From NCBI RefSeq assembly GCF_040802235.1, contig NC_133157.1, forward strand, positions 29,157,501-29,221,500: a stretch of DNA of 64,000 nt, in the 5' to 3' direction. Of this stretch, positions 49,881 to 61,528 are shown piece after piece. The notes under the pieces were generated by a model. It did not search any database, was not told the origin of the DNA, and was given only the letters and a program-made list of their open reading frames with translations. The position numbers were made by a program, and so were the translations under genes. The DNA is from Manis javanica (lineage: Eukaryota; Chordata; Mammalia; Pholidota; Manidae). How positions within the stretch are numbered: position 1 is the stretch's first letter; every line of letters starts with the position of its first letter.

Positions 49881-51963
49881 CTAAAATAAGGAAGACGAAA
49901 CTTCATTTTAACAGACTCATCTAACTCCAAGAAATGAACAAAGAGGCTTACTTTCCCTGCTGTTCATTGCAAAATAATTAACCTAGTGACAGAGACTTAG
50001 TTTTAAGAAGCTTAGTTTTGTCATTAGGTTAGCCCCAGGAATACAGAAGAAGCCTATTACCTGAAGGCACTGGTACTCACTGTTGGTCTGATGCTTGTTA
50101 ATTATCTGTACTCGGAGTCAGCTTAAGCAGTCAGCAAGTACACTTACCATAATCTAGCAAACTGATCACGTAGCAGTTGGGTAAGAGAACTTCTATCACA
50201 AAACCTCACATTTTCTCATACTTTCCCACATTATATACTGAATTTAATCTACAGAGACTCCCAACAGTATTGCCTAACAATCTGATAAGGGAAGGTATCT
50301 AAAAATGGTTTTAACTTACAGTTGTCTTATTTTAAATGAAACTAAGCATCTTTTCATATATTTAGGAGCCCATGTGTTCCTTCCTGTGAACTGATCATAT
50401 CTTTTGCCTATTCTTCTATTGGGTTGTTGGGTTTTCTACCCTCTCATTTTTTGGGAGCTTTTTACATATTACAAAGATAAATCCTTTTGTGCTAAGAGTT
50501 AGAAATATTTTTTCTTGTTTGTCATTTATCTTTTGGCTTAGCTAATAGTGGGGTTTGCTGTATAAATGTTTTGTGTGTTTTTTTTCATAAGTCAAAATCT
50601 ATCAGTCTTTTCTTTCATATTTTTTAGACTTTCATTAATAGTTAGGTCTTCTCCACTCCAAATTTATAAAGGTTTACCTGTTCGTTCCAGCTCTTTTATA
50701 GATGCATTCCTTTAACAGTACACCTATGATTCATCTGGAAATTGTCCTAGGATAGAGTGTTCAAGTATATAGCCAAACTTTTTCCAATATTATTTTGACC
50801 CCAGCACATTAGTAGTCTTCCTTTTCCCTACTGATTTAAAATTCTACCTTTAGCAAATATTAACTACCCATGTATACTTGGGTCTATTTCTGGACTTCCT
50901 ATTCAGTTCTAACAGTAGGTCTGTTAGTCCCAAGCTATTTTACCTACTGAAACTTCTTAACTGAAATAGGAGTGCCACCTCTAAACTCCACTGCTCTTCA
51001 TTTTCAGTTTTTCTGGCCATGCTTATTTACTTTTCTGTATGTACTTTAAAATCAGATTAGGACCAAAATAAAGATAAAAATTATTATTTTTATTGGGCTC
51101 ACATTAAATTTATACATCAACATAGGGAGAAATAATATTTTTAAGATAATAAGTTACCCTTTATAGGAACACAATGTGTCTTTCTACTTGTACTAGAACC
51201 TATAGTGGTACAATTTCTTGATATTTAAAAAAAAATCATGAGACAAAAAAAGTGGTAATCAACAGGCTTAAGAAATGCCAAACCCCCACTTTTAAAAAAG
51301 GAATATATATAGTTTCTAACAGTTCCTCTTTTCAAGGTACTTAATGATTAAGTTACCATTAAAACTACTTAATTTCATTGTCATTTTGCTGTTTCTTAGG
51401 AACAGTGAAGCTGTTCCTCATAGTCAACACATATAGTTTTTCCAACTATTTTGGTACCTTTATTATTGAATATTATTGAATAAAGTTCACTGGAACTTAA
51501 AAATAAAGAAATAGATGTTTATCATGAGAAAGAGGAACTCTGCAGTTCTAGGATCCAGAAACAACCATAGTTAACATATTTGGGGGCATGGTTTTCTTAG
51601 TTTCATATATTTAAATTCATAATGTACATAAAATTTTACCTTTTTTTTTTCATGTTATATTTATTATATCCCAGATCAGCAAAGAAAGGATTCCAGTTCA
51701 GCAGAGAAAGGACAGATTCCCTCAATAATGTTTGAACAATGGCTATCCATTTGAAAGTAAGAATGAATATCCTGCCTCACAAATACATAAAACAAAGTAA
51801 CTGAAGGATAAAAGACTTCATTGTAAAACCAAACATATGTATAGGAGAAAGAAATATTAACAACAAAAAAAGTGTGGAACAGAAGAACAAATTTCAATGT
51901 CAGTACTTACCTGTCAAGGCACACCTACCTAAAGAGCTACCTAAAGGAAGAAGGCGTGCCCAC
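49881..51963 (-). other. RNF20: RNF20 intron 15
   Basis: This 2.1 kb intron has an old L1 fragment over about 50290-51170; the flanks are AT-rich and unrecognised. Confidence 0.8.
50290..51170 (-). mobile_element. Old L1 fragment, reverse orientation
   Basis: Reverse-complement L1M text in order: 'catcttttcatatatttagg', 'cttttgcctattcttctatt', 'ggagctttttacatattac', 'cccatgtatacttgggtcta', 'gccatgcttatttact'. No open frame. Same strand as RNF20. Confidence 0.75.
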
Positions 51964-52113
51964 CTGCTTGGCCATGGCCAGCTTCTTCTGCAGGTATTCA
52001 ATCTGCTCCTCCACTGCCCGGATCTTCCTCAAGGCATCCTCATCAGCCATTTTCTTGTTCTCTTTTTTCTCCTTATCCTCTAGATCCTTGAGTCTTTGCC
52101 TTAGGTCTTCCAA
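51964..52113 (-). CDS. RNF20: RNF20 exon 15
   Basis: 50 codons (residues 674-723), LEDLRQRLKDLEDKEKK to LQKKLAMAKQ, charged coiled coil. Donor gtgggc, acceptor ccaatag. Confidence 0.97.
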
Positions 52114-52704
52114 CTATTGGAGGAAAGGAAAAACACAAAAACAAAGAAAAAGCTCTAATGCAATTTCAAAAATCAACTACTACTGTGCACAGATGAAGGG
52201 CCTGTAATATCAAAAGAACCTTTAAAAATTATCAAAGATAAATGATATACCAGTACACCACATCACAACACTGTTCTAACATCCCTCCATTCCAATATTA
52301 CATGCTTCTATAAGCAACATTTTTGAGGAGTGCACATGTACCTACCTTTCTTTAGAATAGTAGTTCTCACCCTTTTCTCTAGGCCCCAAATTTGAAAAGA
52401 ATAAGGCATTCTTCCCAAAAGTAATATGAAAAAGAAAATCACTATAATATAATTTATATGGGGAAAGAGCAAGTGGGAAGTTTGAAAAAGCTACTCCTAT
52501 TCCCAGGAATTCAGATGTACCTTACCACCTAACAGAGAATACGGCAATCTCTATTTCAGATGTTACTTGAAAGAGAAGAAAATGTTGCTGAATTTTAAAC
52601 ACTAACTTTAAAAGATAAAGAAACTACGTCCTTCAGAAGTATGATGGAAAACCCCACAAATGAAGACTTTAACCAGAATGACAGGTAATGGCAGACTAGA
52701 TTAC
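52114..52704 (-). other. RNF20: RNF20 intron 14
   Basis: 591 bp. A diverged element may sit at about 52355-52520 ('agtagttctcacccttttct'), possibly a hAT-type MER; nothing else is recognised. Confidence 0.7.
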
Positions 52705-52822
52705 CTCTGCCTTAGACTTCTTCTCAGCTGCCATCAGCTGAACTTTGTCCCTCTGTTCCTTTGGGGCAGAGCGGTACATATCTAGCAATAGTTTCATCTC
52801 CTTTTGGCTCTCCTGTGCCTTC
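52705..52822 (-). CDS. RNF20: RNF20 exon 14
   Basis: One base completes Lys634, then residues 635-673 ([20 protein letters not shown] to AAEKKSKAE). Donor gtaatc, acceptor atcatag. Confidence 0.96.
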
Positions 52823-54036
52823 CTATGATGAGGGCGTGAGAGGAAGGGGAGTTGGAGTAATGAGAAAACAAAGGGCATCCGATCAAGGAAAGTTTGAATT
52901 GAGTACAATATCTTATAACAGTTCTATTTTATACTTTATATCACATATCTAAAAGGTAAAATTTCACAGACTATCAAGAGACTTCTGGGTATACTCAGAA
53001 AGGACAGAAAACTAAGTTGTATAAAAGAATCACTTCTCCCTTCAGACCAAGTTCTCTAACAAAAAGTTAAAAGATAAACACTGTGGCCCTAATTGAACAG
53101 GCAAATTTCTGGGGCCCTACTCTTAGACAGTGAGATTCACTAAGTTTGGGATGAGGTCCATGACTATATTTTAAACAAGGCACCCAGATGATTCTGATAC
53201 CACACTTGAAAAAGACAATTGCTTTAAAGAGATCAAGAGGAAGGGAGCAATAAACAGCAAATATCAGAAGTTTAAAATATACTAGATTTGATAGCTGAGT
53301 GATAAACAATCAGCTGAAGACTAAAACTTCATCTCTTAGTAAATTATCAGACTTCTTCACTGGTAAATATATATACTTTTATATACCAAAGAATTTCAAA
53401 TGCTTTGAGCACAGTGGTCCTTCAAACCTAATCATGAATAAGGCTCAACCATGACCAATGGGAGCAAGAAGTTATTGGTAATATAGGAAGAGTAGGGGTG
53501 GTGTGTGAGGTTTATGATGGTGTTTCATTAACTTAATAGTCTGTCTTACTGCTTCAATGCCTATAGGAGAAAACCTCTAAAGAAATCTCTTATAATGATC
53601 TGATATATACACAAACTTGTCAACTGTCAGGCAAACATGTCAATATTTGTTCAAGTTAGAGTGATACATTCTCTCCCCAGTAAAATTTAAATTATAATTA
53701 ATGCCAGCAATCTGCCAGTAGTTAATTTCAATAATTCTCATGAGGGTTATTTCAGTCATGACACCCCCTCCCCTTAATTTAGATTCATGAAGAATAAGGC
53801 TACATACAACCGGAGGGTTTCCTGGGACCTGACCACTGAACCAGACTACACAGTAGCCATGCAGGCCATTTTGGCTGTAGAAGTGATCAAGAATTGAGGC
53901 CACACTAACTGCACATTTCGTTACACTCAGAATATGACAATGACCAGGTAAGTCATGCCATCACTCGAACATCTCACGGAGGTGTTCTAACCTTAGCTTA
54001 TGAGTCAGAAACAGTTACTTTAAATATTGCTCTTAC
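52823..54036 (-). other. RNF20: RNF20 intron 13
   Basis: 1.2 kb containing a MER5-type element at about 53095-53215; 53640-53960 looks repeat-like but is unclassified. Confidence 0.75.
53095..53215 (+). mobile_element. MER5-type hAT element fragment
   Basis: 'tctggggccctactcttaga', 'agatgattctgataccacac' and 'ttgaaaaagac' follow the MER5A order (non-autonomous hAT-Charlie). Confidence 0.65.
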
Positions 54037-54407
54037 TTGAGTTCAACCTTCAGTTGTTTGATGACTTCTGCTTCCTTCTTCCTTCCGTCATCATGTTTCC
54101 CCTTCTCTTTATCCTTAGCCGACTCCCTCTCTCTCTCCGACTCTTTCGGTCTCTGCTTCTCCCGCTCTCGCTCCTTTTCCTTCTCCCGCTCCCTTTCTCG
54201 CTCTCGCTCCTTCTCCCGCCGTTCTCGTTCTCGCTCCTCCTCATCCCGCTTGGATTTAGCCTCACTGACTTCCTCCTGAGAGGCCTTCGACGCGGAGGAC
54301 TGGGCGGGTGAGTCCTCAGGATCCTGCTTCGGCTCTGCAGGCTCGTCCTTGGGGTCCTCGGTACTGGACTGAGACTGCAGGAGGGCACTGCCGCTGCGCA
54401 GGCGGGT
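54037..54407 (-). CDS. RNF20: RNF20 exon 13: Arg/Glu-rich region
   Basis: This 371-nt exon covers residues 511-633 plus two bases. It starts TRLRSGSALLQSQSSTEDPK, passes an acidic Ser-rich linker, then a run of alternating Arg/Glu/Lys (54128-54250), ending IKQLKVELK. It is the most variable part of the family and the least conserved exon here. The run makes a polypurine tract on the coding strand. Acceptor ctcccag, donor gtaaga. Confidence 0.96.
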
Positions 54408-54524
54408 CTGGGAGGACAGAGGAGGGGAAGCAGCCATCGCTGACAGCAAACCCCTGCTCCGCTCACTCAGAGACAGCTTTTCAAACTCAGTAGCAAATAA
54501 AAACTACCCTGCTCCTCTGGTTAC

Positions 54525-54646
54525 CTTGTTCAGGTCAGACTGGGCTTCTCTCAGTTTCCGCTTATACCTTAGGACCTCCCCCTTCAGCTGGTGATTGTGA
54601 TTCTGCAGGCTGCTGATAAGGTGGCGCATCTCCCGGTTTATGGGGC
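54525..54646 (-). CDS. RNF20: RNF20 exon 12
   Basis: Two bases complete Gly470, then residues 471-510 ([17 protein letters not shown] to REAQSDLNK). Donor gtaacc, acceptor atttaag. Confidence 0.96.
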
Positions 54647-54969
54647 CTTAAATACAGGAACAGCAATGTTATGAAGAACTGTGACAAGGGCAAAGGCACG
54701 AGGAAAGAAGGTAAGTGACACAGCAGGGACCTCTGAGAAACAGAATTACTGAAAGACTCCTTCTCAGAAGATGAAAACAAACTGGCCAATTTGAGCTAAA
54801 AAATAAATATCCAGGCTGTGAAGCAAAATGAATTACAGGATGTGATTTAAGGTGCTTTAGGACTTCCAAGATCCAATCAGTACTAACAAATCCCGGTGAC
54901 CACACTGTGTCTTTCCAGGAAGGTACTTGGCAACAAACTGCAGGGTGGAGCAAGAGTAACTAACTATAC
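54647..54969 (-). other. RNF20: RNF20 intron 11
   Basis: 323 bp of unique-looking intron; nothing notable. Confidence 0.85.
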
Positions 54970-55105
54970 CTGCTTGCTCATTGGCAGCAAGGGTCTGCTC
55001 GAACTCTATCCTCAGCATTTCGTACTCCTTGCGGACCTGGGCCAGTGTATCTTCCAGCTGGATCACTTCAGTCCTCAGCTTCTTGTGAAGACTGACCTCA
55101 TCTCG
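54970..55105 (-). CDS. RNF20: RNF20 exon 11
   Basis: Residues 425-469 plus one base ([19 protein letters not shown] to ANEQA), coiled coil. Donor gtatag, acceptor gtatag. Confidence 0.97.
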
Positions 55106-55618
55106 CTATACACAGAAAAAGGAACTAATCAAAAATTCTTATCAAAATGTGAAAATATCATCATATTCTATTACCATGTTTCCTAAACTTGATCTGTGAG
55201 GATCTAAAAAGGAAAAAGATCCTAAGAGGGATTACTCTGAAAAGCTGCAATCCAATCCACACTTAATGAGCACCACACAGCCATAAAACACTGATTCAAG
55301 AACTGGCAGGGCATTACACAGAGAAAGGAAATGCCCTGACTCTGAGAATGTTATAACTTAACTGGAGAACTAAACAATGAGACAGTACACAAACATACAT
55401 AAAGTAAGATATGTTAAATTTAACTCATTTGGCAGACCTGTAGTAACCACAAGACTGTATGATCCTCGATGGTAGGATGCCCACCATCCAGCAAAGACCT
55501 GCAGTCACCAGACAGTTTTGCTAAATGAGTAAGACATTGATTACACATGAGAGAGTAAAAGAATATGATTTATGAGGCAGAAAGCTTATATATAAAGAAG
55601 ACAAAGTGAGGCCCTTAC
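55106..55618 (-). other. RNF20: RNF20 intron 10
   Basis: 513 bp, AT-rich, no element recognised. Confidence 0.85.
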
Positions 55619-55798
55619 CTCAATGAGCTCAACCTGACGTTGGTGGGTCCCCCTGGTGCCATGAAGCAGGGTCCGAGCCTCATCCAAGTGTGCTTTCAAC
55701 TGCAGGCTCTCGTTGTACAGGACAGAGAACTGTGACTGCATGCAGCGGTATTCCGGGGTCTCCTTCACCACTTCTTCCACAGCGCTCCGCAACTCCAC
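55619..55798 (-). CDS. RNF20: RNF20 exon 10
   Basis: 60 codons (residues 365-424), [18 protein letters not shown] to QRQVELIE. Donor gtaagg, acceptor ccgaag. Confidence 0.97.
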
Positions 55799-56854
55799 CT
55801 TCGGAGGACCCAAGGAAGAAAGTCAGAAGCAGTGTCTGTGCCCTAGAAGCTAGGCAGGAGATAACATCTTAAACTCACTGATGTCTGTACAGCCGAGACA
55901 AGCTTTATGAAAATTATGGAGTCTACATACCCATTACTCTACTTGTGTAGAAACCTACCCCTTACTAATTCAGACCATCTAAGAGGTGGCACCTGAGATG
56001 TGGGTTCTTTGACCAAACATATTTTAAATGAAACATGTTCTATATTATGTGTCAACCTAGATCTAAGTACATTAGAGGAGCCTCTGTCAGCTAGGGACAG
56101 AGAAGAATGCTATGCCATTAGTTAGTATCCTTACTTTAAGAAAACAGTTGAAGATTCAAGTCACTAACTTGTGCTCTTTATTAACAGAGAAAAATATTTT
56201 TGACATTGTACCAAAAACAGTTACACTTCTCATAAGCACCTGTTTGCTTTAATTACCTGAACACTTTAACTCAGCTATTTTTGTTTTCTGTTTAATCAGT
56301 TCAAACATCTTTATCATGCATTTAACTAGAAACAAATCAAATTATAAACGACCAATGGCTCTGACTGCAAGAGGAGCGTGAAGTCTTTCAAATCCACTTT
56401 CTTCCCCCAGAGAACCTGGGGGAGAAAATTCTAATGGGCAGATTTGAAAACCAACACTGCACAGCCAACTCCGATGGCCCACATGTGGCAACTACTGACA
56501 TGTGAGTAGCCTGCCCTCCTACAGTACGCACACACTCCTTGCATATATCTTGTACACAGCCCCATTTTTTGAAACCCATTTTGGATGCTCATCCTAGTTT
56601 ACCCTATTCCTCATTTTTCTCAACAATTCCTAAGTTAGAGCACCTTGATTCAGTCTAAACACCTTTGGAGGACGCTTTAAATTCCTTTCAAAACAAAGCA
56701 GGATACAAATAATACGTTAATATATAAGTAAGTGAATAGATATACCAAAAAGCTTACAACTGTTTTTCCCTCATAAATTATGAGGGTTCACACGTATGCA
56801 TGTGAGTTGATCAGTGAAAAGTCTCATTTTTGCACCTCAAGAGATGTGTCTTAC
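55799..56854 (-). other. RNF20: RNF20 intron 9
   Basis: 1.06 kb. Part of it (about 56340-56600, 'aaccaacactgcacagccaa', 'gcccacatgtggcaactact') reads like an old interspersed repeat; the rest is AT-rich. Confidence 0.7.
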
Positions 56855-56974
56855 TTTCAGTTTTTCATTTTGTGTAGTGACCTCCTCAAAGTCTTGCCGA
56901 AGTTTCTCCAGCTCACAGTGACGGTTCTGAGCCAACTCTTTGTTCTCCTCGAGCTCTGCATTCATTTCCTCAAA
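56855..56974 (-). CDS. RNF20: RNF20 exon 9
   Basis: 40 codons (residues 325-364), FEEMNAELEENKELAQNR to TQNEKLK. A His appears in NRHCELEK where human has Leu. Donor gtaaga, acceptor cttcag. Confidence 0.96.
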
Positions 56975-57168
56975 CTGAAGAGAAACAAGAAAATTGTAAA
57001 ATGAAAATAAAAAAGAAGAATTTTCAAGTTATTCCCATTCCTAAGCTTCCATCTTCATTGATCCACTCTTCTAGCAAAACCCCACTTTGCCACTTGGAAC
57101 AGTCCTGCACCTTGCACACCACCTCACACCAGATCAAACACGTGTTCTGTCTGAGTCACTGATTTTAC

Positions 57169-57246
57169 CTTCCGGGCATTGATAGTGATTGTGCCTCCAT
57201 AGAGACTGCTCCCCGCGCCATATACCTTATAACCTTTCGAATTCAC
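57169..57246 (-). CDS. RNF20: RNF20 exon 8
   Basis: 26 codons (residues 299-324), VNSKGYKVYGAGSSLYGG to INARK, the one clearly non-coiled segment. Its upstream intron has a GC donor. Own donor gtaaaa, acceptor ctgtag. Confidence 0.96.
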
Positions 57247-57421
57247 CTACAGAGAAGACAAAGATTCTTTAATGAGAGACCCTAAGATTTTAGTCTGATA
57301 ACCAAAGTACTTCCAAGGGAGTCCTTCTGGTTCCCCAAGTACAACCACCCAATTCCACCCTTCCTGAACAGACCCCTTCAAATGGTTCTAGTCTCCAAAT
57401 CAGGAATAAAACAGCACTTGC

Positions 57422-57568
57422 CCGTTCCAGGACTTCTGCTAAGTGTCGGTTGAGTCGCTGTTCCCTCTTACGAATTTTGTCAATGTCCCACTGCAAGTCA
57501 TCGATCATGGACTCTAGAACAGACACTCGTGACTCAGCTGTCTCTACTTTACTCTGCAACTTGGAGAA
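57422..57568 (-). CDS. RNF20: RNF20 exon 7
   Basis: 49 codons (residues 250-298), FSKLQSKVETAESRVSV to NRHLAEVLER. It ends CGG followed by gcaagt, a GC donor with perfect flanking consensus. Acceptor gatgcag. Confidence 0.96.
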
Positions 57569-59176
57569 CTGCATCCCAAAGATAGGCATTCAGAAAAATA
57601 TAGCCAAAACAGACTAAATTAGAAGAGGAATGCCTTACATCACTACCTTACATCCCATACCACACAAAATTAACCTGTTTATATATAATAGAAAAGGTTT
57701 AAATAGAAGATACTTTGCCCTCTTCCCAACACACGATTTTAAAATATGGCATTAAAATATGGCCCCCAAAGTCCTCCCATCAATAGTTGGGATCATTATC
57801 CTCTGTTCTGAAATCTGTGTTAACATTAGTGACTTAGTGGAAATGAGGCTACATAACACTGAGGCTGTCTGAAAGGCCAGACAGGTTTGGCCTGATTCTC
57901 TTGGGATGTTTATTCTCTGGAAGAAGCCAGAATTCTTCAGCCATGTGAGAAGTTCTACTACCCTGACACTCCCACACTGGGAGAGGGAGCATGCAAGTGT
58001 GCCGGCAGACAGGTAAGGTGAGCTCCCAGCTGACAGGCAGCATCCACAGCCAGTCATGAGAGCCATCTTAGACATGAGCTCAGCTAAGCAAAGCAATGTG
58101 TCTCTCCAGCTTAGTTACACTAAGAGAGACTAGAAGAAGAAGACATTTCCATCTCGGTAGTACCTTTATGTCTTAAACCATGAGAGAAAGTTTTTCTACC
58201 TTTTTTTAAACTATACTCTAATTTCTCTATAAACACCACTGTACTCTAACCCTTTTGAAGGCTGATAAGAATCCACATGTACTAATAAACTTCCCAGATA
58301 GTTCTCATGCAACCAGCCCAGCATGGACCTTCACACTGGAGTTTAAGAAACAAGGGCATAATGAAGATCATGGGCTCTGAAGTTAGACCTATATCCAAAT
58401 CATAATTCAATCACTTCCTGGCTGTGCACCCTCAGACCAGACACCAACCTCTTTGAATTTCTATAGCAGTAAGATAGGCACTTTTTGACCATTAGAGAAA
58501 ATATTCATTAAGTGACAAGTGCTAGGCAATGGTAAACTGTAACTATTAACTTACTAATAAGAGTAAGGATCGGGTGGCCAAACTACTGTAGGTCAAATTG
58601 CAGCAGAATATCCTTTGAACTAAACCAAAATGATAATCAAAAGTGTCAGAAGAATCTCATAAGGCCTATTATTACTTTATCTCAACCATTTTATATAAAC
58701 AAATACCAATATTGATATAGTTTGGGTCATGGCACTATTTGTGTTCACGTTTGGACTTAAAACCCACATTCCTCAAGTTCCTAGGCCCTCATCAATGCAG
58801 TAGCTCCTACTGCCCCGTTCTCACATAAATTTCTACCAGCCCATTCCTCAGTACCATTGTACCTGATCTTTTAAATTTGGGGTAATTCATTATTACTTGG
58901 GGTTTCGGTGTGTCATCTTGCAAAACCCCATATGATGGTCTTCCTTCCTAAAGACTAAGATTCCAAAAGTCTGTTTAAACAGAAGCATAGTCAAGGAGAA
59001 ATATTCAACTGTTTTCTTAACCTCTTCTCAGAGTTGGTTGCTTAGCCTGCCCTACATGCTCCTCAATATAAAAGTAGGCTGTCTAGAGTATGATGAAGTT
59101 TGAAGCACTCCAAGTTCTGAGTCCATGTCTGTCAAGGTCCACTAGAAGCTACCTCCTCTCCTTTCTGGTCAAGTAC
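57569..59176 (-). other. RNF20: RNF20 intron 6
   Basis: 1.6 kb. A fossil interspersed repeat lies at about 57750-58130 ('ggctacataacactgaggct', 'cctgattctcttgggatgtt', 'gagctcccagctgacaggca', 'agtcatgagagccatctt'; class not assigned), and a MIR at about 58365-58545. Confidence 0.7.
58365..58545 (+). repeat. MIR SINE
   Basis: 'catgggctctgaagttagac', 'ttcaatcacttcctggctgt', 'agtgacaagtgctaggcaat'. Confidence 0.6.
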
Positions 59177-59295
59177 CTCCTGTGACATGGTGTGATGCTT
59201 CTCCTGAAGGAGGTCTGTTAATTCCTGTAGCCTCATGTTCTCCTGGGCAAGGAAGGAATTCAGCTCCTGCACTGCTTCCTCCACTATCAGATTAT
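59177..59295 (-). CDS. RNF20: RNF20 exon 6
   Basis: Two bases complete Asp210, then residues 211-249 (NLIVEEAVQELNSFLAQ to HHTMSQE). Donor gtactt, acceptor ccctcag. Confidence 0.97.
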
Positions 59296-60758
59296 CTGAG
59301 GGAGAAGAACTGTACTTTAGTTTAGCATCAATAGTGTCAAATTTTAAAACTACATATGCCACCAAAGTTTAAATATGCTATCTCGCTTAATTTTCCTAAA
59401 AACTCCAAGAAGTAGGCTGGTTTTTATTATCTTCATATGACAGATTAAGTACCCCAAGGTTAGATACTTGCTTAAGGAAATGAGCCAACCTAATTCCCAT
59501 CCTTCTGTAAAGTCAAAATGCCTTGAGAAAACAAATGCAGAGTTCTATAACTTTATTCAGATAAGGCACAATCACCCCAAAAAAAAAAGCACATTTTGGA
59601 ATTACAGATAAGGTAGAGGTATCTCCAATCAGTGTCAGAATTAACAGCTATAAAATTCCATTTTATAAGGTTATCACAAATTCCTATTACTCAGTAACAC
59701 CAACACAAAACATCTCTCTGTTGGGAGACAGAAGGGGGAGAAGAAATTTCCGTGTTCAAATGAGCACCTATAAAACCATGATGACTAAGGATAAGAGCAT
59801 AGAATTACTTATATTCTGGAATAAATGCTAGGGGCTCCTGAAGCTCAAAAATCAAAATGGACACTGCTATTTACAAAAAAGGAAAGTCTACAGAACCTAT
59901 TACACTATGTCAGTATGTTGAAAATTAGAGTCACAAATACTACAGCTCAAATCCAAATATTAGTAAATCAAACCAGGTACTCTCAGGAAGTCATATGTCC
60001 TATGAATAATGCCCTTTAAAGAGTCATCAGGAGGAAAAAGTATGCTCTCTCATACCAACTGGTTTTTGTGATTCTCAACCAGGACTGCCGATCAGAATTA
60101 CTTGTGGAGCTGTTAAAAGCAGACACTTCTCCAGGGCCCATCCCACACCTACTAAATAAGAACGCCCATGGGCGGGGCCCCAAATAAAGAATATGCTCCA
60201 AAAACTCTTAAAGTGAGTCTGATTCATAACCCAAGTTAAGAACTAGGGGCTGAATTTTAGTCCTCTTATTATCCTAAGATGTTGAGTACAGGGCTTAGAA
60301 AACAGTAAGAGCTCCATAAATACTTAGTGAATTACTAAACAAGCTGATAAATGCCATACTTTTGAATCAAGCACCAAATAAACATGGGGAAAAATAAACA
60401 TGCCAAAACAGTTTTAACTGATGCTATACTTCATATATTATACATCTTTATCTCTTAGAAAGTACAACTTATCAATGGCAATTGCCTTTTATGTATAAAC
60501 AATAGCTTAGCAATTTGTAACTTGTAATTAGTGTTTTTATTTTCTAACTTGACCTCAACCTTAAGATGCATGCCATCAAAAAGAAAGCACTCATAAAATA
60601 CTAATATGCCATTATAATGACATTACTGGTACTACTGGAGATTAGAATCCAAGGAATTTAATTAAAAATAAATTAAGTTTGCAGACTACAAATTAGCATG
60701 CAAAAGGTGAGTTTTTATTCCTCCGCCTTTGCTCCCTGTCTCCTGGTTCTTGCCTCAC
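59296..60758 (-). other. RNF20: RNF20 intron 5
   Basis: 1.46 kb with a MER5-type element at about 60065-60245; otherwise AT-rich with no gene. Confidence 0.75.
60065..60245 (+). mobile_element. MER5-type hAT element
   Basis: Nearly full MER5A-like order: 'gtgattctcaaccaggactg', 'gatcagaattacttgtggag', 'cagggcccatcccacaccta', 'gggcggggcccc', 'gtgagtctgattcataaccc', 'agttaagaac'. Confidence 0.8.
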
Positions 60759-60941
60759 CTCCACTGTTTAGCTTCCGGGATAAGAGCTCCACTTTCTCTT
60801 GCAGTTTATCATAGACAGTCACAATCTGGGACACAGCTCGTCGCGAGGACTCCACACGCTCTTGCAGCTGAGATTCCATCTCTTCACTGGAACTGCTGGC
60901 CAAAGTAGCAAGGAAAGAGAAAGCTGGCTCTTGCCCTTCCC
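60759..60941 (-). CDS. RNF20: RNF20 exon 5
   Basis: Completes Gly149, then residues 150-209 plus one base (EGQEPAFSFLATLASSSSEE to LLSRKLNSG). The preceding intron has a GC donor. Own donor gtgagg, acceptor cctcag. Confidence 0.96.
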
Positions 60942-61092
60942 CTGAGGACACAGGGGAAAAAAAGAAGCCCCCAATATTATAAAACTGGAAATGTCAAAAT
61001 CTCCTTTTTTTCCTCAAATGGGAGTCTCACAGCAAAGCTCTACTTCAAAACCCAGATAGCATGCTGTGGTGGAGTCCGCCATAAATACTCGC

Positions 61093-61240
61093 CTCTCTCT
61101 CGGTCATCTTTCCGCTCCTGATTGCTATCGGAGTCTGGTTCTGGTTCAGGCACAACAAGGGCTTTTCTTTCTGTGAGGAGATCTCCCAAACCCTGCTCCA
61201 GGTCATAACGCTTAAGAATGATACGGATGTTTTCATCAAA
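61093..61240 (-). CDS. RNF20: RNF20 exon 4
   Basis: Residues 100-148 plus one base (FDENIRIILKRYDLEQ to RKDDRER), including the acidic PEPEPDSDSN stretch. It ends AGAG followed by gcgagt, a GC donor; the nearby gtattt would break the frame. Acceptor ctgtag. Confidence 0.95.
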
Positions 61241-61360
61241 CTACAGACAGGTAGATACAATTATGAAAAAACAAAGAATCACAACTTCAGAAATGAAGAC
61301 AGCAGTAAGGAGAACTAAAATGCTCAAATAAAAATCTAAGCAGATCGACTAGTGAGCTAC

Positions 61361-61528
61361 CTGACTCCAGTACCGGTTGACAATCAAGAGTGAGGCATCA
61401 TCGGTGGCCTGCCTTCGTTCCAGCTTTTCAATGTGCTCACGGAGTTCATCTTCAATGGCCTGCCGTTGATCCAGCATTTCTGCCAGCTTACGATTTTTGG
61501 TCTGCAATGTTCGGATGTCTAACTCCTC
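61361..61528 (-). CDS. RNF20: RNF20 exon 3
   Basis: 56 codons (residues 44-99), [19 protein letters not shown] to VNRYWSQ, the first coiled coil, in the N-terminal region implicated in RAD6 binding in the family. Donor gtagct, acceptor ggggcag. Earlier exons are not in the window. Confidence 0.97.

Noticed and set aside
54027..54466. Several 80-138 codon frames, both strands, over RNF20 exon 13
   Set aside because: They are shadow frames of the Arg/Glu low-complexity coding tract; only the frame continuing exons 12 and 14 is real.
61079..61092. GT donor (gtattt) after exon 4 instead of the GC donor
   Set aside because: Using it adds four bases and breaks the frame with exon 5; the GC site keeps the known DDRERGEGQEP junction.
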